A stretch of 64,000 nucleotides of DNA, taken from Amyelois transitella (lineage: Eukaryota > Arthropoda > Insecta > Lepidoptera > Pyralidae). Shown here piece after piece: positions 12,101 through 24,858 of this stretch. The stretch lies in contig NC_083515.1 in NCBI RefSeq assembly GCF_032362555.1, forward strand, positions 5,243,001 to 5,307,000, written 5' to 3'. Under the pieces are notes generated by a model, which searched no databases, was not told the DNA's origin, and worked only from the letters and a program-made list of their open reading frames with translations. Position 1 is the stretch's first letter; each line of letters opens with the position of its first letter. The translations under genes were made by a program, and so were the position numbers.

Positions 12101-15100
12101 ATTTCCTTTATTATATGACAACGGGTCATTTGGAGAAAGCTGTTGTTGTTGGAACTAATATTTCAGGAGGTAAGGGAACAATAATTTGGGATAGTTTAGC
12201 TAAAGAATGCGTATCCCGTAAGCGACCAGATGTAGGGGCGGTGTGTTTGAGTAAAATGGGCGACATCAAAGGCGCTTTGATGATGCGTAAAGCAATGAGC
12301 GATGATAATTTAGATGATACATGTAAAATCGCCATTCTCGCTGTAAATCTTGGTATGACGGAAGAAGCAGAAAATTTATTCAGGGAGGCAGGGCGACCAG
12401 ATCTCGTCACTAGACTAATATCTGCGAAAGAAGGCGGTCTGATTGAAATAACCAATGGAACTCATGAAGGAGAAAATATACTTTTAATAAAAAGTGCTCA
12501 GCATAAATTGGCAAAAGTTCTATGGGCTAATGGAGAAACTGGACCAGCTTTAAAATTATTCGAGAGTGCGGGGACTTTGGTACCACATGTGCCAAGAATG
12601 TTAATTGCTCAAGGCCAGGCTTCAGTATTGGCCCAATATGTAGCGAATTCTAACGATGTCTCCCTTATAACATGGTGGGGTCATTACCTCGAAAGTGTGG
12701 GGGATATGGATGGTGCTTTGGAATCGTATGTTCGCGCCAATGACTATGGCGAGCAGACTAGGCTTCTTTGTCACATGGATCGTATAGAGGAAGCCGAGAA
12801 ATTGTGTCATAAGAATCCAGCATCCTTATATCAAATGGCTCGTTATTTGGAAATGCAACCAGACAAAACTGAAAGTGCTGTAAAGGTGGGTACTTTACAC
12901 AGGTGTTTCTTAGTCTTTGCAATTAATAAAGAGTGGAGACTTGAGACTAATGCTAGACTAGACACTAGTATTGATGGTAAAGATTGTAAATGTCAATCAT
13001 GGGAGAAGCGATATCACCATCTTAATCTCATCTCCATCATTCAGCAAAGTGGCTTAACGCAACCATTATCAGTCTTGTCTGTCTAACCTCTGAGGCATAA
13101 AAACGTGACATATGTAGATATGTATTTCAGATGTACATAAAATGTGGCGCGATATCGTCCGCCATTCGCGTAGCGGCGGAGGCGAGCGCGTGGAATCTCG
13201 TGTGGCGCGCCGGTTCATCGTCGCCTGCGCACGCGCTGCACGCCGCTTCCATATTGGAAAACGCGGGGCAGGCTGAACGAGCTATAGCCGCGTATCAGAA
13301 AGCAGGTGTGTGGTATTTTGATAAAAATGCTATGTCTCACCAGGTTTTGAACTTGTTGTTCATCGACCTGCGCTCTCTCATTTCCACATGTCCTCAGTTG
13401 CACCCGGAGCCTGAAGTCCGTTTCAACAATTATCTCTTTAGTTTGTGCGTTTTAAATTGCAATCTTTTCTGATAAGTAATTACAAAGAGTCGGTATTCGG
13501 AATTATTCTATAAATTTCACCAGAATAGATTAGGACCATTCTCATATTAAACAAAGACTAGTAAGTAATTAGTCGTGCAACAAAAAAATCAGGACCAAAT
13601 CTTTTTACAGTATAGTAAATCCAATCTTATATTGCATTAAGCGAACCATTTGAATCTCAAGTTCATTATAAAGACACAGCTGAACGTGGCCTTTCGGTCT
13701 TATCACAGCTGTTGGCTCTGTGTATCCCACTAGGGATAAAGACATGTGTGTAGGTATGTAAGCGGACCATCCGTTTTCATTAAGTTTAAAATATATCACA
13801 ATTACAACTTTTAGGTAAACCCCACATGGCTCTGAAGTTAGCCCTAAGTAGCGGCGATACTAACGCGATGGTGGCGGCGGTGGAGTCGCTGGGGGAGCGA
13901 GTGGAGCCCGAGGTGGCGCACACGCTCGCCGCGCACCTCCGCAACGCCGACCGACACTCGCACGCCGCCGCGCTGCTCGCCACCGCCGGACAGGTAGGCT
14001 GCTAGCTCAATTTATCATGTCTAATGTGATATTTTGACCTTGGGAAGTAAAGTAGCGGCGACAATTATAAGTTGGAGCGAATGGAACCCTACTCTTTATA
14101 AACGCGCGTTAAAATTATAAAAAAAAAAAACTAGTGCAATATACATTGCCGTTATTACCTGCGACGTTTTACTAAAACGTTATAGAGGCGCCCAACGTGG
14201 GGCCACTGTTACACTATTATATATTGGGTTTTCATTTCTACGCCTAAATATTTAAAAAAACTTTCATTCTAAGACACTTAAATAATTCACTGCATTCTAA
14301 ACGCTAATAACATCATTCTCGTTTTACTTACTTTTTGTAAATGTAAACAGAAAAAATATTGTGATTTCAGTACGAAGAAGCGTTAGACATAGTCGAACAG
14401 TCTTCAGCGCCGTTGACAGAGGATCTGAGCGAGCGTTTGGCGGCTCCAGCCGGCACGAGCGGCAGAGACGCGCTGCTGCGGCGGCTAGCTGACGTGCTCG
14501 GCGCGCGCGGGCTCTACCATCAGGCTGCTAAGCGACTGGCCACTGCTGGGGATAAGGTTTGCATTGTAACTTCTGTAATTATATTTTTTTTATTTCTCTA
14601 CCACAGTAAGGTTGTAGCAGGACTTCCACAGCCACCACCAAAACGAGCATCTGTTTCTAAACCTGGCAATCTTCTTTCACTTAACACTTTCAGGCAGGCG
14701 CAATGCGTTGGCTGATGCGCTCTGGCGACGCGGACCGCATTGCGACGTTCGCGGCAGCAACACGCGACCGCGCGGCACAACTGCTGGCTGCAGACTACCT
14801 GAGACGCCACGCTGATTGGCGGACACGGCCCGACCTCGTGCGGCATATCGTACACTTCTATACGAGGGCGAAAGTGTACACAAAACTGGCGGCTTTCTAC
14901 GCCGACTGCGCCAAGATGGAGGCTGATGAGTTTGAAGTGATTATATTTGTTTACTTGCTTTGGCTTCGTCTACATGTCGCACTGTTTTAAGGTAATAGAA
15001 ATCTAAAGAAAGTTGGAACATCCAATATATTCTTTAGGATGGAATCCTGCCAGTTGAACGCAATACGTTATTAGCCCTAGACAAATCGGACATAATAATA

Positions 15101-16696
15101 TATATTTTTTTGATATCGATGATAAATCACAGTTTGTCTACTAGCGTTCACGTTAATTACTTACTTCTACTAAAGTAAAAGTTAAGTTTCCAATAAGTTA
15201 TGTTCTAATTTACCTTATTTTTCAGAACTATGAAAAGGCTCTTGAGGCGCTAAAAGAAGCTGCGAAATGCCTATCAAAGTCTTCGGACCCTGAATCAGGT
15301 ATGTATTTTAAGTAAATTTTAATAAATAAATATATCAGAAACCAACGCTGTTTTGAACGTATCTATAGGTATTATTTTCTATTGTTTTAGGTGCTCAAAC
15401 TGTGGCGCTACAAGAACAAAGTACACTAGTCAAACGTTACTTAGACGTTCGGAAGACATTAGAAGCTGGTGAAATAAATACCGGTAAGTTTCGTGTTCAC
15501 GAAAAGTACGATACGATTTTATCACAAGCTACCTGCACTTAACCTATAAGTAAGTAGGTACCTACCTATATAAGTTACCTGCACAACACAACTTCTATTT
15601 TTAAATACAGTTAACGACAGAGAAATATGATCCCCTGTGCTCAATTCTGGCCATTGATATTTGAGTCTAATATTTGTATGGTATTTAATAAAGTGCATCA
15701 AGCTGATAGTTCAAGAACTGAAATTGGCACTATGAGTTCATACATACTTACATGAAATCACGCCTCTTTCCCGGAGGGGTAGGCAGAGACTACCTCTTTC
15801 CACTTGCCACGATCTCTGCATATTTCCTTCGCTTCATCCACATTCATAACTCTTCATGCAAGCTCGGCGGTTTCGGCACTATGAGTTTCCTTAGCTAAAC
15901 CACACATCAGTCAACAACATTGTTCATACAAACTGAAACCGTAGGTTTTCAATCGTTGACTGTGTATTTTTTTAACCACCTTTAAAAAGGTGGTTCTTAG
16001 TTTGACCTGTATGTATGTAACTATGAATGATTTGTCCGCAATCATCTCGCGTTTCGCTGACACGATTTTGATTTTCAGAAAAGTGTTTGTTACAAAACCG
16101 ATAAGGTTTTAGAAATTTTACCGACTTCAAAATGGACGATGTCGATTGGAGACGAATCTCTTTTTATTTTATATTAGTTATCACTACCTATTGATCATTA
16201 TATTTTTAATTTTTAGGAGTAACAGGTGGCCAGCAATTGCTTCGCGCCGTCGTGGGCCGCTCTGGTCTGATAACTGAAGAAAAAGTACTGAAGTTGCTTA
16301 TACAATACGCGCTGAACCACCCAGAAGCACCAAGTATGTATTGCACAAAACATTGTTGTTCTTACTCTTGAAAATTATATTGAGTTTGAGTTTGTCTTGA
16401 ATAATATGTAGGTACTAACTTATACAGTAATTCGGCTTTAAATTTGTGAACAACATATTACAGGCGAAACTTAACGCTTTTGGTACCTATTGCGTAATTA
16501 ACAACAATAAATTAGAACCAATATCTTACCGAATACCGGTTTTTAAATTTTTTAATACAATAAGGACTTTGTTTTAAACATGATTTTCTTTTTTGGCATA
16601 GATTTCGAACAGCAGCTTCGAGCATTACAAAAACAGCCAGAAGAAGAACGCCGATCTACTGATTCTCCTGATCAAAGCATAGAAGAAATAATTTAA
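9128..16696 (+). CDS. IFT140: Intraflagellar transport protein 140 (IFT140; fly rempA), complete, 11 exons
   Basis: IFT-A subunit of the retrograde ciliary transport machinery; in insects it acts in sensory cilia and sperm flagella. CDS exons: 9128-9274, 9766-10986, 11326-12885, 13131-13305, 13815-13993, 14371-14556, 14694-14936, 15226-15298, 15391-15483, 16217-16333, 16602-16696. All junctions are GT-AG and the frame closes at 1362 codons (human about 1460). The N-terminus MTLYIDTRLSFSDANV, then AIGSYNQEKGGFVTIF, is typical. N-terminal WD repeats fill exons 2-3. The C-terminal TPR-like helical repeats include WWGHYLESVGDMDGALESY, YEEALDIVEQ, TAGDKAGAMRWLMRSGD and FYADCAKMEADEFENYEKAL. The exon 7 acceptor could also be 4 bp later, but only CAG/GCAGGCG keeps the frame. 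Exons 4-7 are far more GC-rich than exons 2-3. AATAAA occurs at 16843 and 16877. The C-terminus after EAPNFEQQLRALQ is short and acidic. Confidence 0.95.
9350..9700. repeat. Probable repeat in IFT140 intron 1
   Basis: GC-richer block in intron 1 with a 65-codon minus-strand open frame (9607-9410) and the run TATCTTCACAGGGAAGCCAG. It is not part of the IFT140 frame. It has repeat character, but I cannot name a family and saw no second copy in the window. Confidence 0.3.
11040..11125. repeat. AT-dinucleotide microsatellite (IFT140 intron 2)
   Basis: Interrupted (AT)n/(TATA)n tract just downstream of IFT140 exon 2. It can produce a spurious open frame running on from the exon. Confidence 0.8.
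13055..13125 (+). repeat. Family A fragment (IFT140 intron 3)
   Basis: Weak match to the 3' end of family A: CAGTCTTGTCTGTCTAACC then AACGTGACATATGTAGATATG. The tail ends a few bases before the exon 4 acceptor. Confidence 0.4.
13635..13765 (+). repeat. Family A copy (IFT140 intron 4)
   Basis: Matches ...CAGCTGAACGTGGCCTTTCGG...GCTGTTGGCTCTGTGTATCC...GGATAAAGACATGTGTGTAG, the 3' half of family A with a degenerate tail. Confidence 0.65.
15737..15890 (-). repeat. Family B repeat (probable LINE 3' end) in IFT140 intron 9
   Basis: Plus strand reads AAATCACGCCTCTTTCCCGG, TAGGCAGAGACTACCTCTTT and CTTCGCTTCATCCACATTCA. The minus strand is the sense strand and encodes a peptide like that described at 35743-35905. 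Confidence 0.65.
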
Positions 16697-17353
16697 TTTT
16701 TGCTAAGATTACCTTAGTTATATAGTTAATAAGTAGAGATGTATTTAGCGAATGTAATTTTATTAACAAAGTACCTTCTAAGTAGGAACGAGAGTGGTAC
16801 TAGAGATTCTGAATTTGTGATTTGTAACTTATTCCGTCCTTTAATAAATGAAAGTGCTTTAAATTTATATTTTTGAAATAAACCTGTAAATCCTGTAACC
16901 CCTGTAACAATGTCACATTATGCCTGTCTATATACTTATTCGTCACAGTCGATGCGACCATCCGTCATTTCGGTAAGAAATATCAATATAGAACTAGGAT
17001 CATGGCTAAAAGGGAAAATCACAGGATTTGTAGAGTGTGGTGTCAATGTAATCGTTTTTCTCTATCCTATCTATCTATCTATCAATCAAATGGGCTATCC
17101 AATGCTTCAAACAACCATGGTTCAAATTAAAATCATGGTCGTAAATACCTTTATGCATTGTTATATGCTACACCCACAAAAAAAGTAAGTGTTATTTGGA
17201 ATGAGCTGTCAATGCCAAACTGAGTTCAAAATGAATGTGAAATCCTATTGAATCAGTCAGCTGTTCTCTTGGCTCGTCCTGGTCTGGCTAGGTGTTTGAG
17301 GTTAATTAATGATAAAAAAGTCTTAATTAATACAATTAATTAAAGAAATTGTT

Positions 17354-20300
17354 ATGATTATTAATACTGTGAGAAATTTTCACAAACTTTATCTATCTGC
17401 TATAATTAAAAAATATCGAAGGTAATACAGCTACAGGAATACAGCTTTTAACAGCACTATTCACTTCAAATCTTTGGACAATAATATAATGAACGTTAAA
17501 CAATATGTTACAGATGTATAGTAAGCAGAATGAGCAGTTCAGACGGAAAAGGGAATATTCCAGAATTAAAACGGATTAGAAACTTCAGTATAGTTGCCCA
17601 TGTCGATCATGGAAAAAGTACATTAGCCGACAGACTTCTTGAAATTACCGGGGTCATAAAACCTGGAGGGGAAAACGCTCAAGTTCTTGATAAGTTACAG
17701 GTATAATTCATACATACATCTATATCCCTTGCGGGATAGACAGAGCCAACAGTTTAAAAAAACTGAAAGGCCACATTCAGCTGTTTGGCTTAGGTAATTA
17801 GAATTGAGATTCTAATAGTAATAGGTTGCCATCCATCGCCTAAATGAAGATAAGATACGGGTATAATAAGAAAAATCGTCTACAATCCATCTATAGATAT
17901 TATTTTTCTGTTTTACTCAATCCAAAATAATGTGGGTTAAATGGTTTTTGTTCCCTAAATAAAATTTATTGAGCCTGACATTGTGAACTTTCTGTTTCCA
18001 GGTAGAAAAGGAAAGAGGAATAACAGTAAAAGCTGTGACAGCATCATTAAACTATACACATAAGGGGGAAACTTATCTTCTAAACCTAATTGATACTCCT
18101 GGACATGTAGATTTTTCAAATGAGGCAAGTACTCGTAAAACATGATGTTTATTTCTTTAGTTTGTTGCTTGAATTAATTGTATCCTGTACATAATTTTAC
18201 TTATTTTAATTTTCCTGTACTTTAATATTAAACTCTTATTAAAAATATGATTTGTTAAGAAGATCATTTGTTAGTTCAAATCTTCTACATTTAAAAAAAT
18301 AAATACAAATTACATTCACTTTGGTTTAGCCTTGATTAAGTATTTAAATAGCTCTTATACTATTCCTTAGGTTGTTCGCAGTGTAACAGCATGCCAAGGA
18401 GTCATCTTTCTAGTTGATGCAAATGAAGGTGTTCAAGCACAGACTGTAGCAGTACACTCTCTTGCCAAAAGAAATAACTTGGTCATCATACCCACATTGA
18501 ACAAAGTAGATCTACCCAGAGCTGATCCCGAAAAAGTTAAGTCTCAACTTAAATCCCTTTTTGACATTGATCCTGAATTGGTGATGAGTATATCTGCCAA
18601 AAGAGGTTGGGGTGTTAAGGAACTGTTAGAAGCTGTTATTTCAAAGATTCCTCCACCTGTAGTGGATTCTGGCGGCCCATTCAAAGCTCAAATTATTGAT
18701 ACTTGGCATGATAAATATAGAGGGGTTTTATGTCTTGCGTACATACTTTCTGGCAAAGTGCAGATAGGTCAGCATGTAAGATGGAGGTCAGATTCAAGGC
18801 AGCACACAGTTAAGTTCTTGGCACTTCTGCGACCTGATGAGGAACCTGTTCAAGAAGCGATAGCTGGACAAGTTGTTATGGTAGGTAAGTTTTCATAGAT
18901 TTAGTTTTTTGTCTATAACATGTGTCTAATGTGCTCAGTAAAAAATATTACATCTTGGTAAAACTTATTGTTATTTGGAAATTCTGTGAGTCAACATCCA
19001 AATAATTCAATTTACTGTGGCTTGTGGCTGCGCTGGGATTGAAACTTATTTCAGTATAAATATGTGGCAGTCCAAGCATAAAGGTACCACTTGGGTGGTA
19101 TTGAGTTAAGGCCATATTTGGATAGTTAAATAGTTGGTTGATCATATGGAATAAAAAAAAAATTAATCATAATAACATTTCTTGGAATAAAAAAATTTCA
19201 AAGTTCACACTTACAAAAATCAAATTGTTGGGAAACAGGCATTGAAAGTTTAAGCTGTATTATCTAAAGATCTAGTTGTCAGTTACATAGATTATTATTT
19301 ATTATTATAGAGCAATATGTTTAGTATAAAATCAATTAGTTAATGTTATGGAAACATTATCGAATAAAAAAATAGAAGCTTAAAACTAACTTTATAATAA
19401 GTTTAGTAAAAGGGCCCAGTTGAATACAATAAAATTTTAAACTGTAATAGCTAGAGATCTAGTTGTCAGTTACATAGATTCTTATTTATTACAATAGAAC
19501 AATATGTTAAGTATAAAATCGACTAGTTATTATTATGGCAACACCATCGAATAAAAAAATAGAAGCTTAAAACTAACTTTATAATAAGTTTAGTAAAAGG
19601 GCCCAGTTGAATACAATAAAATTTTAAATTGTAATAGCTAGAGATCAAGATGTCAGTTACATAGATTCTTATTTATAATAATAGAGATATATATTAAGTA
19701 TAAAATCGACTAGTTTTTATTATGGCAATACTATTGAATAAAAAAATAAAAACTTAAAACTAATTGGTAGTTATGTTAAGTTTAGGAAATGGGTCGAGTT
19801 GACCAAAATTAGGTTATATTTCGCGTACATTGTAACACACATTTATTAAGAACTAGCTGTGCCCGCGACTTCGTCCGCCTGGAATAGTTATTTTGGGCAT
19901 CATATTTATTTTTGCAAACATCCTCCTCGGCTTTATCAATTATAGTCAGGCGGTCACGCGTATTAGAAAGAACGCTGGTTCGCCGTATTAAATGTTTCGC
20001 TGCAAATTGCTTATAAATAACGACTATATCTCAAAACCTATTCGTCTGATTTATATACTATAAATGGCAATTTTAGTCTACATGAAAAGCCGAAAGTTAT
20101 AAACATATTTATTTGGATAAGGATTAATACTGAATTAAAGAAAATTGGTTTCAAAATAACTTATGTTTATAATGAAAAAATAATCTTAAAAAATGAACAT
20201 AAAAGTGGTTATTGTAAGTAAACCTTAAGAGATAGATATATGCTCTCGCGGACTTTTTTGTGGCAAAAAATGAGTACTTCACATCTTTAGTACATTGTTT

Positions 20301-23300
20301 TACTATATCTTTGTTGGTTTGCGCAGCGTTCGCGTGGAAAGCTCGCAGATGGCTGACTCATTCAACTTTCACCTGCATTGTTGACATTTCCCGTAGGAAA
20401 TCCGGGATAAAATGTAGCCTATAGCCTTCCTCGATAAATAGACTATCTAACAGTGAAAGAATTATTCAAATCGGTTCAGAAGTTTCTGAGATTAGCGCGT
20501 TTAAACAAACAAACAAACAAACAAACAAAACAAACTCTTCAGCTTTATAATATTAGTATAGATATACTACTCGTAGGACAATACAAAAACAGATTAAATT
20601 TACGTCAAAAGAACAAAAATTAATGAATTAAAAGTCATTAATACGACACATTACAAAAAAAAGAATTAACCTATTACAGGTTTCAAAAGTCAGAATTAAA
20701 TCTCAAATATTTTCTGACCTGCGCTTTGGACAAAAATATGACCCGTTTCTTACTTGATTGAGTTTTTGACAAACTGCGCAAATGTCAGTTTTCGGTTTCT
20801 GCACAACAACATTTGGGCAAAATGTTTCCCAGATGTCGTACCAAGTACTCCTACCAACAGGAATATTATTCAGTGAAATTAGTGAATCACAATATGTTTT
20901 ATAAACGTATGATTTGGTCATACTGCAAGGAAGTATTACTAGATCAGAATTATATCGGTGACCTGGTAGACGGCCAGGTAAAACTAAACCATTATCATTG
21001 GAGTACTGTTTTATATAATTAACTGCATCAGCTCTGGTTTGTAAATTATAACAATTGTAAGGAGCTTTTCGTGACTTATGGACATTTGGCGCGACACCGT
21101 TAGTCAAAAAATCTCTATTATAAAATATCGCTGTTGACAGTAGATGTCTTTGTGGTTGGTTAAACATCGACATTAGTTGTTATTTAACTCATTATCATTA
21201 TAGAATTCAATTTCAATCATTCAATTTAAAGAGTGTTGATAACTGGTCCCTTTTCACTAAACATATAATTGCAATTTTCTCACGTTGTGTTCGTTATTTA
21301 CAGACGATTATTATACGAAAATGTAGCCCATTGCATGTTGCATTAAAATCCATTAAAATCGCATAATGCCAATTTTCCACCTTTTTTCACAAAATCTCAA
21401 ATATCTCGGAAACTAGAAAGTGCTCAGTGGGCCCTTTTCGCTTGGACGGCCACATATATCTGAGAGTGATTTAATTTGAAGTCAGTTTTCATTTTTAATA
21501 CAAGTTGACATCAACATCTATAGTGGAATTCTTTATTAAATGTATCTTTTTGTTGAAAAATACAGTTTCAAAATAAAGAATGTACTTGTATGTATGGTTA
21601 CATATTAGCAACAGTTATTTTTTTTTACATCTATTATGTATTTAGTTTTTATATGTCTTCTGTATAAAAATAATTTTTAAATGTATTTTTCTAAAAAAAC
21701 CGACTTGGTTTTTCTGTACTAAATAAATGGACTGTAAGAGTTCTGTGCTTGTAGGTTGCGGCCCTAAAGGCGGCGGGTCGGTAGGAGATCAGCTCTTGTC
21801 CGCAGACTATGTCATGAGTGACAAGGCGACAGAAGCCGCTCCAATTCGCCATATGGTATACGCTGGCGTCTTCCCTGCAGACCAATCGCAGCATACACTG
21901 CTCAGTGATGCAATAAAGAAGTTAGCGTTAAATGACTCCGCTGTGTCTGTTACTGCTGATTCGAGGTAAATTATATTAGAGATGCTTTTTTTTAAAGTTT
22001 CAATATAGTTACAATACAACAAAAAAAAAAAATACGGAAACCGCATATGACTATTAATGTTCCATGAAAATTTTAAAAATATTCTTTGTACCTTTGCATA
22101 ACAAAGAACTAAACCATTTAAAAAAGTGGTAACAAGTTACGTATGATTTAATTATGTATGTTGTACCTATTGATTATTGCAGTCCAGCATTGGGACAAGG
22201 GTGGCGCATTGGTTTCCTGGGGCTGCTCCATCTTGACGTGTTCACTCAGCGCCTGCTTCAGGAATATAAAGCTGAAGCCATCCTCACAGCGCCTTCTGTG
22301 CCTTATAAGATCAAGTAAGGAACAAAAGTTTTCTTCATAGGTCAATGTTTTTTTCTGGTTGTAAGCTAAGCTAGTCCTATTAGTATTTCCCATGTAGTTT
22401 TTGAAGTATCTGAAGGAATAGCTACGTTCATCTAGTCTAAATCTGAGATTCAAGTGTCATGAAGGTCAAACGGAAGTCGTTTTGTGTTGCCTGCAGAATC
22501 GAAAGCAGATTTAGGGTTCATCTCAAGTAGTTTCTTCCTTCAAGTGCTAGAAATTAAAGTATAGTATAAGGCTGGGTCACATCATAATTATAGAAACAGT
22601 ACATTAACGTAATTGTCCATTATCACATCACTTGGCTGTGCTTTTTATGACCTTCTATTACAAACTTTATTAATATTTTTCAGAATAAAAGGTGCCAAGT
22701 TGATAAAACAACATAGAACTGATAAAATTCTTATCACGAATCCTTTAATGTTACTAGACGCAAGCAACATAGAAGAATATTATGAACCTTTTGTTATAGG
22801 TAATTATTGAATATTTTCTTTTGCCTTGTAAGTAAAATATATCACATGTGATGATGTCAATTTATCAAGAATGCCATGGCTGGACATATACCTTTGCTTC
22901 TTCCAAAGATTTTTCCTAGACCAACCGAAAGTAGACTGGGTTCGTCGCTTTTAGAGTACTCTTGACCTGATCGTTCCCCTTTCCCAACATTCTTATTTAT
23001 ATTTTTATGTTCTAGGTACTATAATTACCCCAGTAGAGTATATCGGTGCGGTAACAACACTATGCATCGATAGACGAGGAACTCCACTGCCTTCTAACGC
23101 TGTTGATGACAAGATGACCATGATGCAATTCATATTGCCGCTATCGGAGGTAGTGGTGGACTTCCACGATACCCTTAAAAGCATAACTTCTGGATTCGCT
23201 AGCTTCGATTACCAAGACCACGGGTTTCATCCGAGCCCATTAGTTAGGGTAAGATTTTATAATGTATGAATTGAGTTCAGTATCTAAAATGCCACGTTTG

Positions 23301-24237
23301 TTCAACCGTTGATGATAGATATCTTATTATAATTAGTAAAAAATTTGTAAAATGTCAAGTTTAATAACTATTTATAATTACAAGATTTTAGCGTGTTTTA
23401 TATATGTATTAATTAACTTTGTATTTATTTTCATATAGATGGATATACTACTGAATGGTGTATTGGTCGATGAACTGTCCACAATAACTCATATCACCCG
23501 GGTAGATTATAATGCCAGAAGACTGACTGAGAAGTTAAAAGAAATGATCCCAAGGCAAATGGTGCAGGTAAGAATAAATATTATCATTTATTTTGCTTAG
23601 TTAGACCATAGCCATCGGAATAATATAAGACGATAGAAATGCCACATTGTATATTCTAGTTCTTATAGAAATAAGGTCTCAAAGTCTTTGCATGGCACAA
23701 ATTGTTCTGCGTAGTTGTAAAGATGTCAGAATTCAGATATATCTCAGATTATGTACTTAACACAAATTATATGTAGGTATATAAATGTAACATCGTTTTT
23801 GTTTTCTTACAGGTAGCTATCCAAGCTGTAGTCGGTGGGAAAGTATTGGCAAGAGAAACTATAAAGGCATACAGAAAGGATGTTACAGCTAAATTAGTAA
23901 GTATTAAAGTAAAATTTCGGTCTAACTAAAGTTTGTAGCTTACGTAAGAATAATCATAAAAAATAACGCACACATACACCTCTGTGTTAGAATAGATATT
24001 TTTCATTTTGGTATATCTGCATTGTAGAAACAAAACACTGGCCTACTGGATTTTTAAATTATTTAAATGTAGTTTTCTACATTAGGTACACTTACATCTC
24101 ACTTTTTTCAGTATGGCGGCGACGTAACTCGTAGGAAAAAGTTACTAAAACAACAAGCGGAGGGTAAAAAGAAGATGCGAAGCGTCGCAAATATTAAAAT
24201 TCCACGAAACACCTTCATAGACATATTAAAAAAATAA
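17354..24237 (+). CDS. GUF1: Mitochondrial translation GTPase GUF1 (EF4/LepA), complete, 11 exons
   Basis: Mitochondrial LepA-type GTPase that binds ribosomes and acts on translocation. CDS exons: 17354-17421, 17514-17700, 18002-18124, 18371-18884, 21755-21965, 22183-22314, 22684-22799, 23016-23248, 23439-23567, 23813-23896, 24112-24237; 640 codons. Exon 1 is an inferred short presequence exon ([14 protein letters not shown]...KKYRR, basic and without acidic residues), which fits a mitochondrial transit peptide. GTPase motifs: AHVDHGKS about 51-58, RGIT about 90-93, DTPGH about 116-120, NKVD about 170-173, SAK shortly after. The LepA-type C-terminus has [19 protein letters not shown]-like [40 protein letters not shown] and [17 protein letters not shown]. 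Intron 3 has a GC donor (GAG/gcaagt). Intron 4 (2.9 kb) holds tandem repeats and transposon sequence. Confidence 0.94.
17703..17870 (-). repeat. Family A copy (GUF1 intron 2)
   Basis: Plus strand: CATACATCTATATCCCTTGC, GGATAGACAGAGCCAACAGT, GGCCACATTCAGCTGTTTGG, GGTTGCCATCCATCGCC. The sense strand is minus. It begins immediately after the intron 2 donor. Confidence 0.75.
19250..19801 (+). repeat. Three imperfect tandem units of about 190 bp in GUF1 intron 4
   Basis: The marker GTTTAGTAAAAGGGCCCAG occurs at 19401 and 19588 and, decayed, at 19780, giving spacings of 187 and 192 bp. Each unit also carries TTGTCAGTTACATAGATT and CTTAAAACTAA. An inverted relative of the marker is at about 21240-21262, so the array may be the subterminal part of a DNA transposon. 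Confidence 0.8.
19852..20570 (+). repeat. Lepidopteran dispersed repeat with CCCGCGACTTCGTCCGC head
   Basis: Starts AACTAGCTGTGCCCGCGACT. Internal landmarks are AAATCCGGGATAAAATGTAG and TCAAATCGGTTCAGAAGTTT. It ends in (AAAC)n followed by CTTTATAATATTAGTATAGA. This is a very common non-autonomous/3'-end repeat in Lepidoptera; I do not assign a clade. Confidence 0.7.
20703..21173 (-). pseudogene. Transposon-derived ORF fragment, 156 codons, in GUF1 intron 4
   Basis: Open frame antisense to GUF1, starting [20 protein letters not shown]. It carries the blocks [34 protein letters not shown] and [14 protein letters not shown]. The CxxC plus a later C suggests a zinc-binding segment. The block style is that of large open frames repeated across invertebrate genomes and thought to be mobile-element encoded, but I cannot name the superfamily. 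The frame is short and stops soon after the cysteines, so it is probably a decayed or truncated copy. The flanking array at 19250-19801 and the inverted marker at 21240 may belong to the same element. Confidence 0.5.
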
Positions 24238-24514
24238 ATTGAGAATATTTAGTTGTTTTATTTGCTACGAAGATTTTATTTATAGCTATTAATAATTTAT
24301 AGCTTTTTTAGTTGAATTTTATTAAAATAATCTCCGCTTACAAATGTATTTATAAGTGAACCTAGTTTAAATTTCTACGGACTTGGGAATATGGCCTAAC
24401 AATCATTTTAAGATTTTTGATGTTTTTGGTTAAGCCCATAAGGGATAAGACGTGTTAATATGTTTATCAAGATTTAACATGTAAATTATGACTTAACTAA
24501 TATACCTACGATTT

Positions 24515-24660
24515 TACATACATACATATAGTCACGTCTTTATTTCTAGCGGAGTAGACAAAGCAAAAGTTTAGCTGTATAAGTAGCGTAATACAACGCT
24601 TACAAAAAGAATCCTAAGTTTATAAGCCTTTCCCTTAGCTATTCTTTTTGATATTAGATA
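24515..24660 (-). repeat. Family A copy, diverged
   Basis: Plus strand: ACATACATATAGTCACGTCT, GCGGAGTAGACAAAGC, AAGAATCCTAAGTTTATAAG, CCTTTCCCTTAGCTATTCTT. Confidence 0.65.
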
Positions 24661-24858
24661 AGTATTAAAAGGAGCAAGTACCTTTTTGGCGTCAATTCAT
24701 TGTTTAGTAATCAAAATACAATTTATAAAAATATAATAGTTTATTAAAAATGCTGATTATATGTATAATAGGGTCATTGTATGGTTAACATCACAAAATA
24801 ACTACGTGTCATTTACAAAGCAAAAGGTTTAAAGATAGGTATAATTAAAATATTCCAG

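Noticed and set aside
19250-19801. CRISPR-like array
   Set aside because: Only three ~190 bp diverging tandem units, in the intron of an animal gene.
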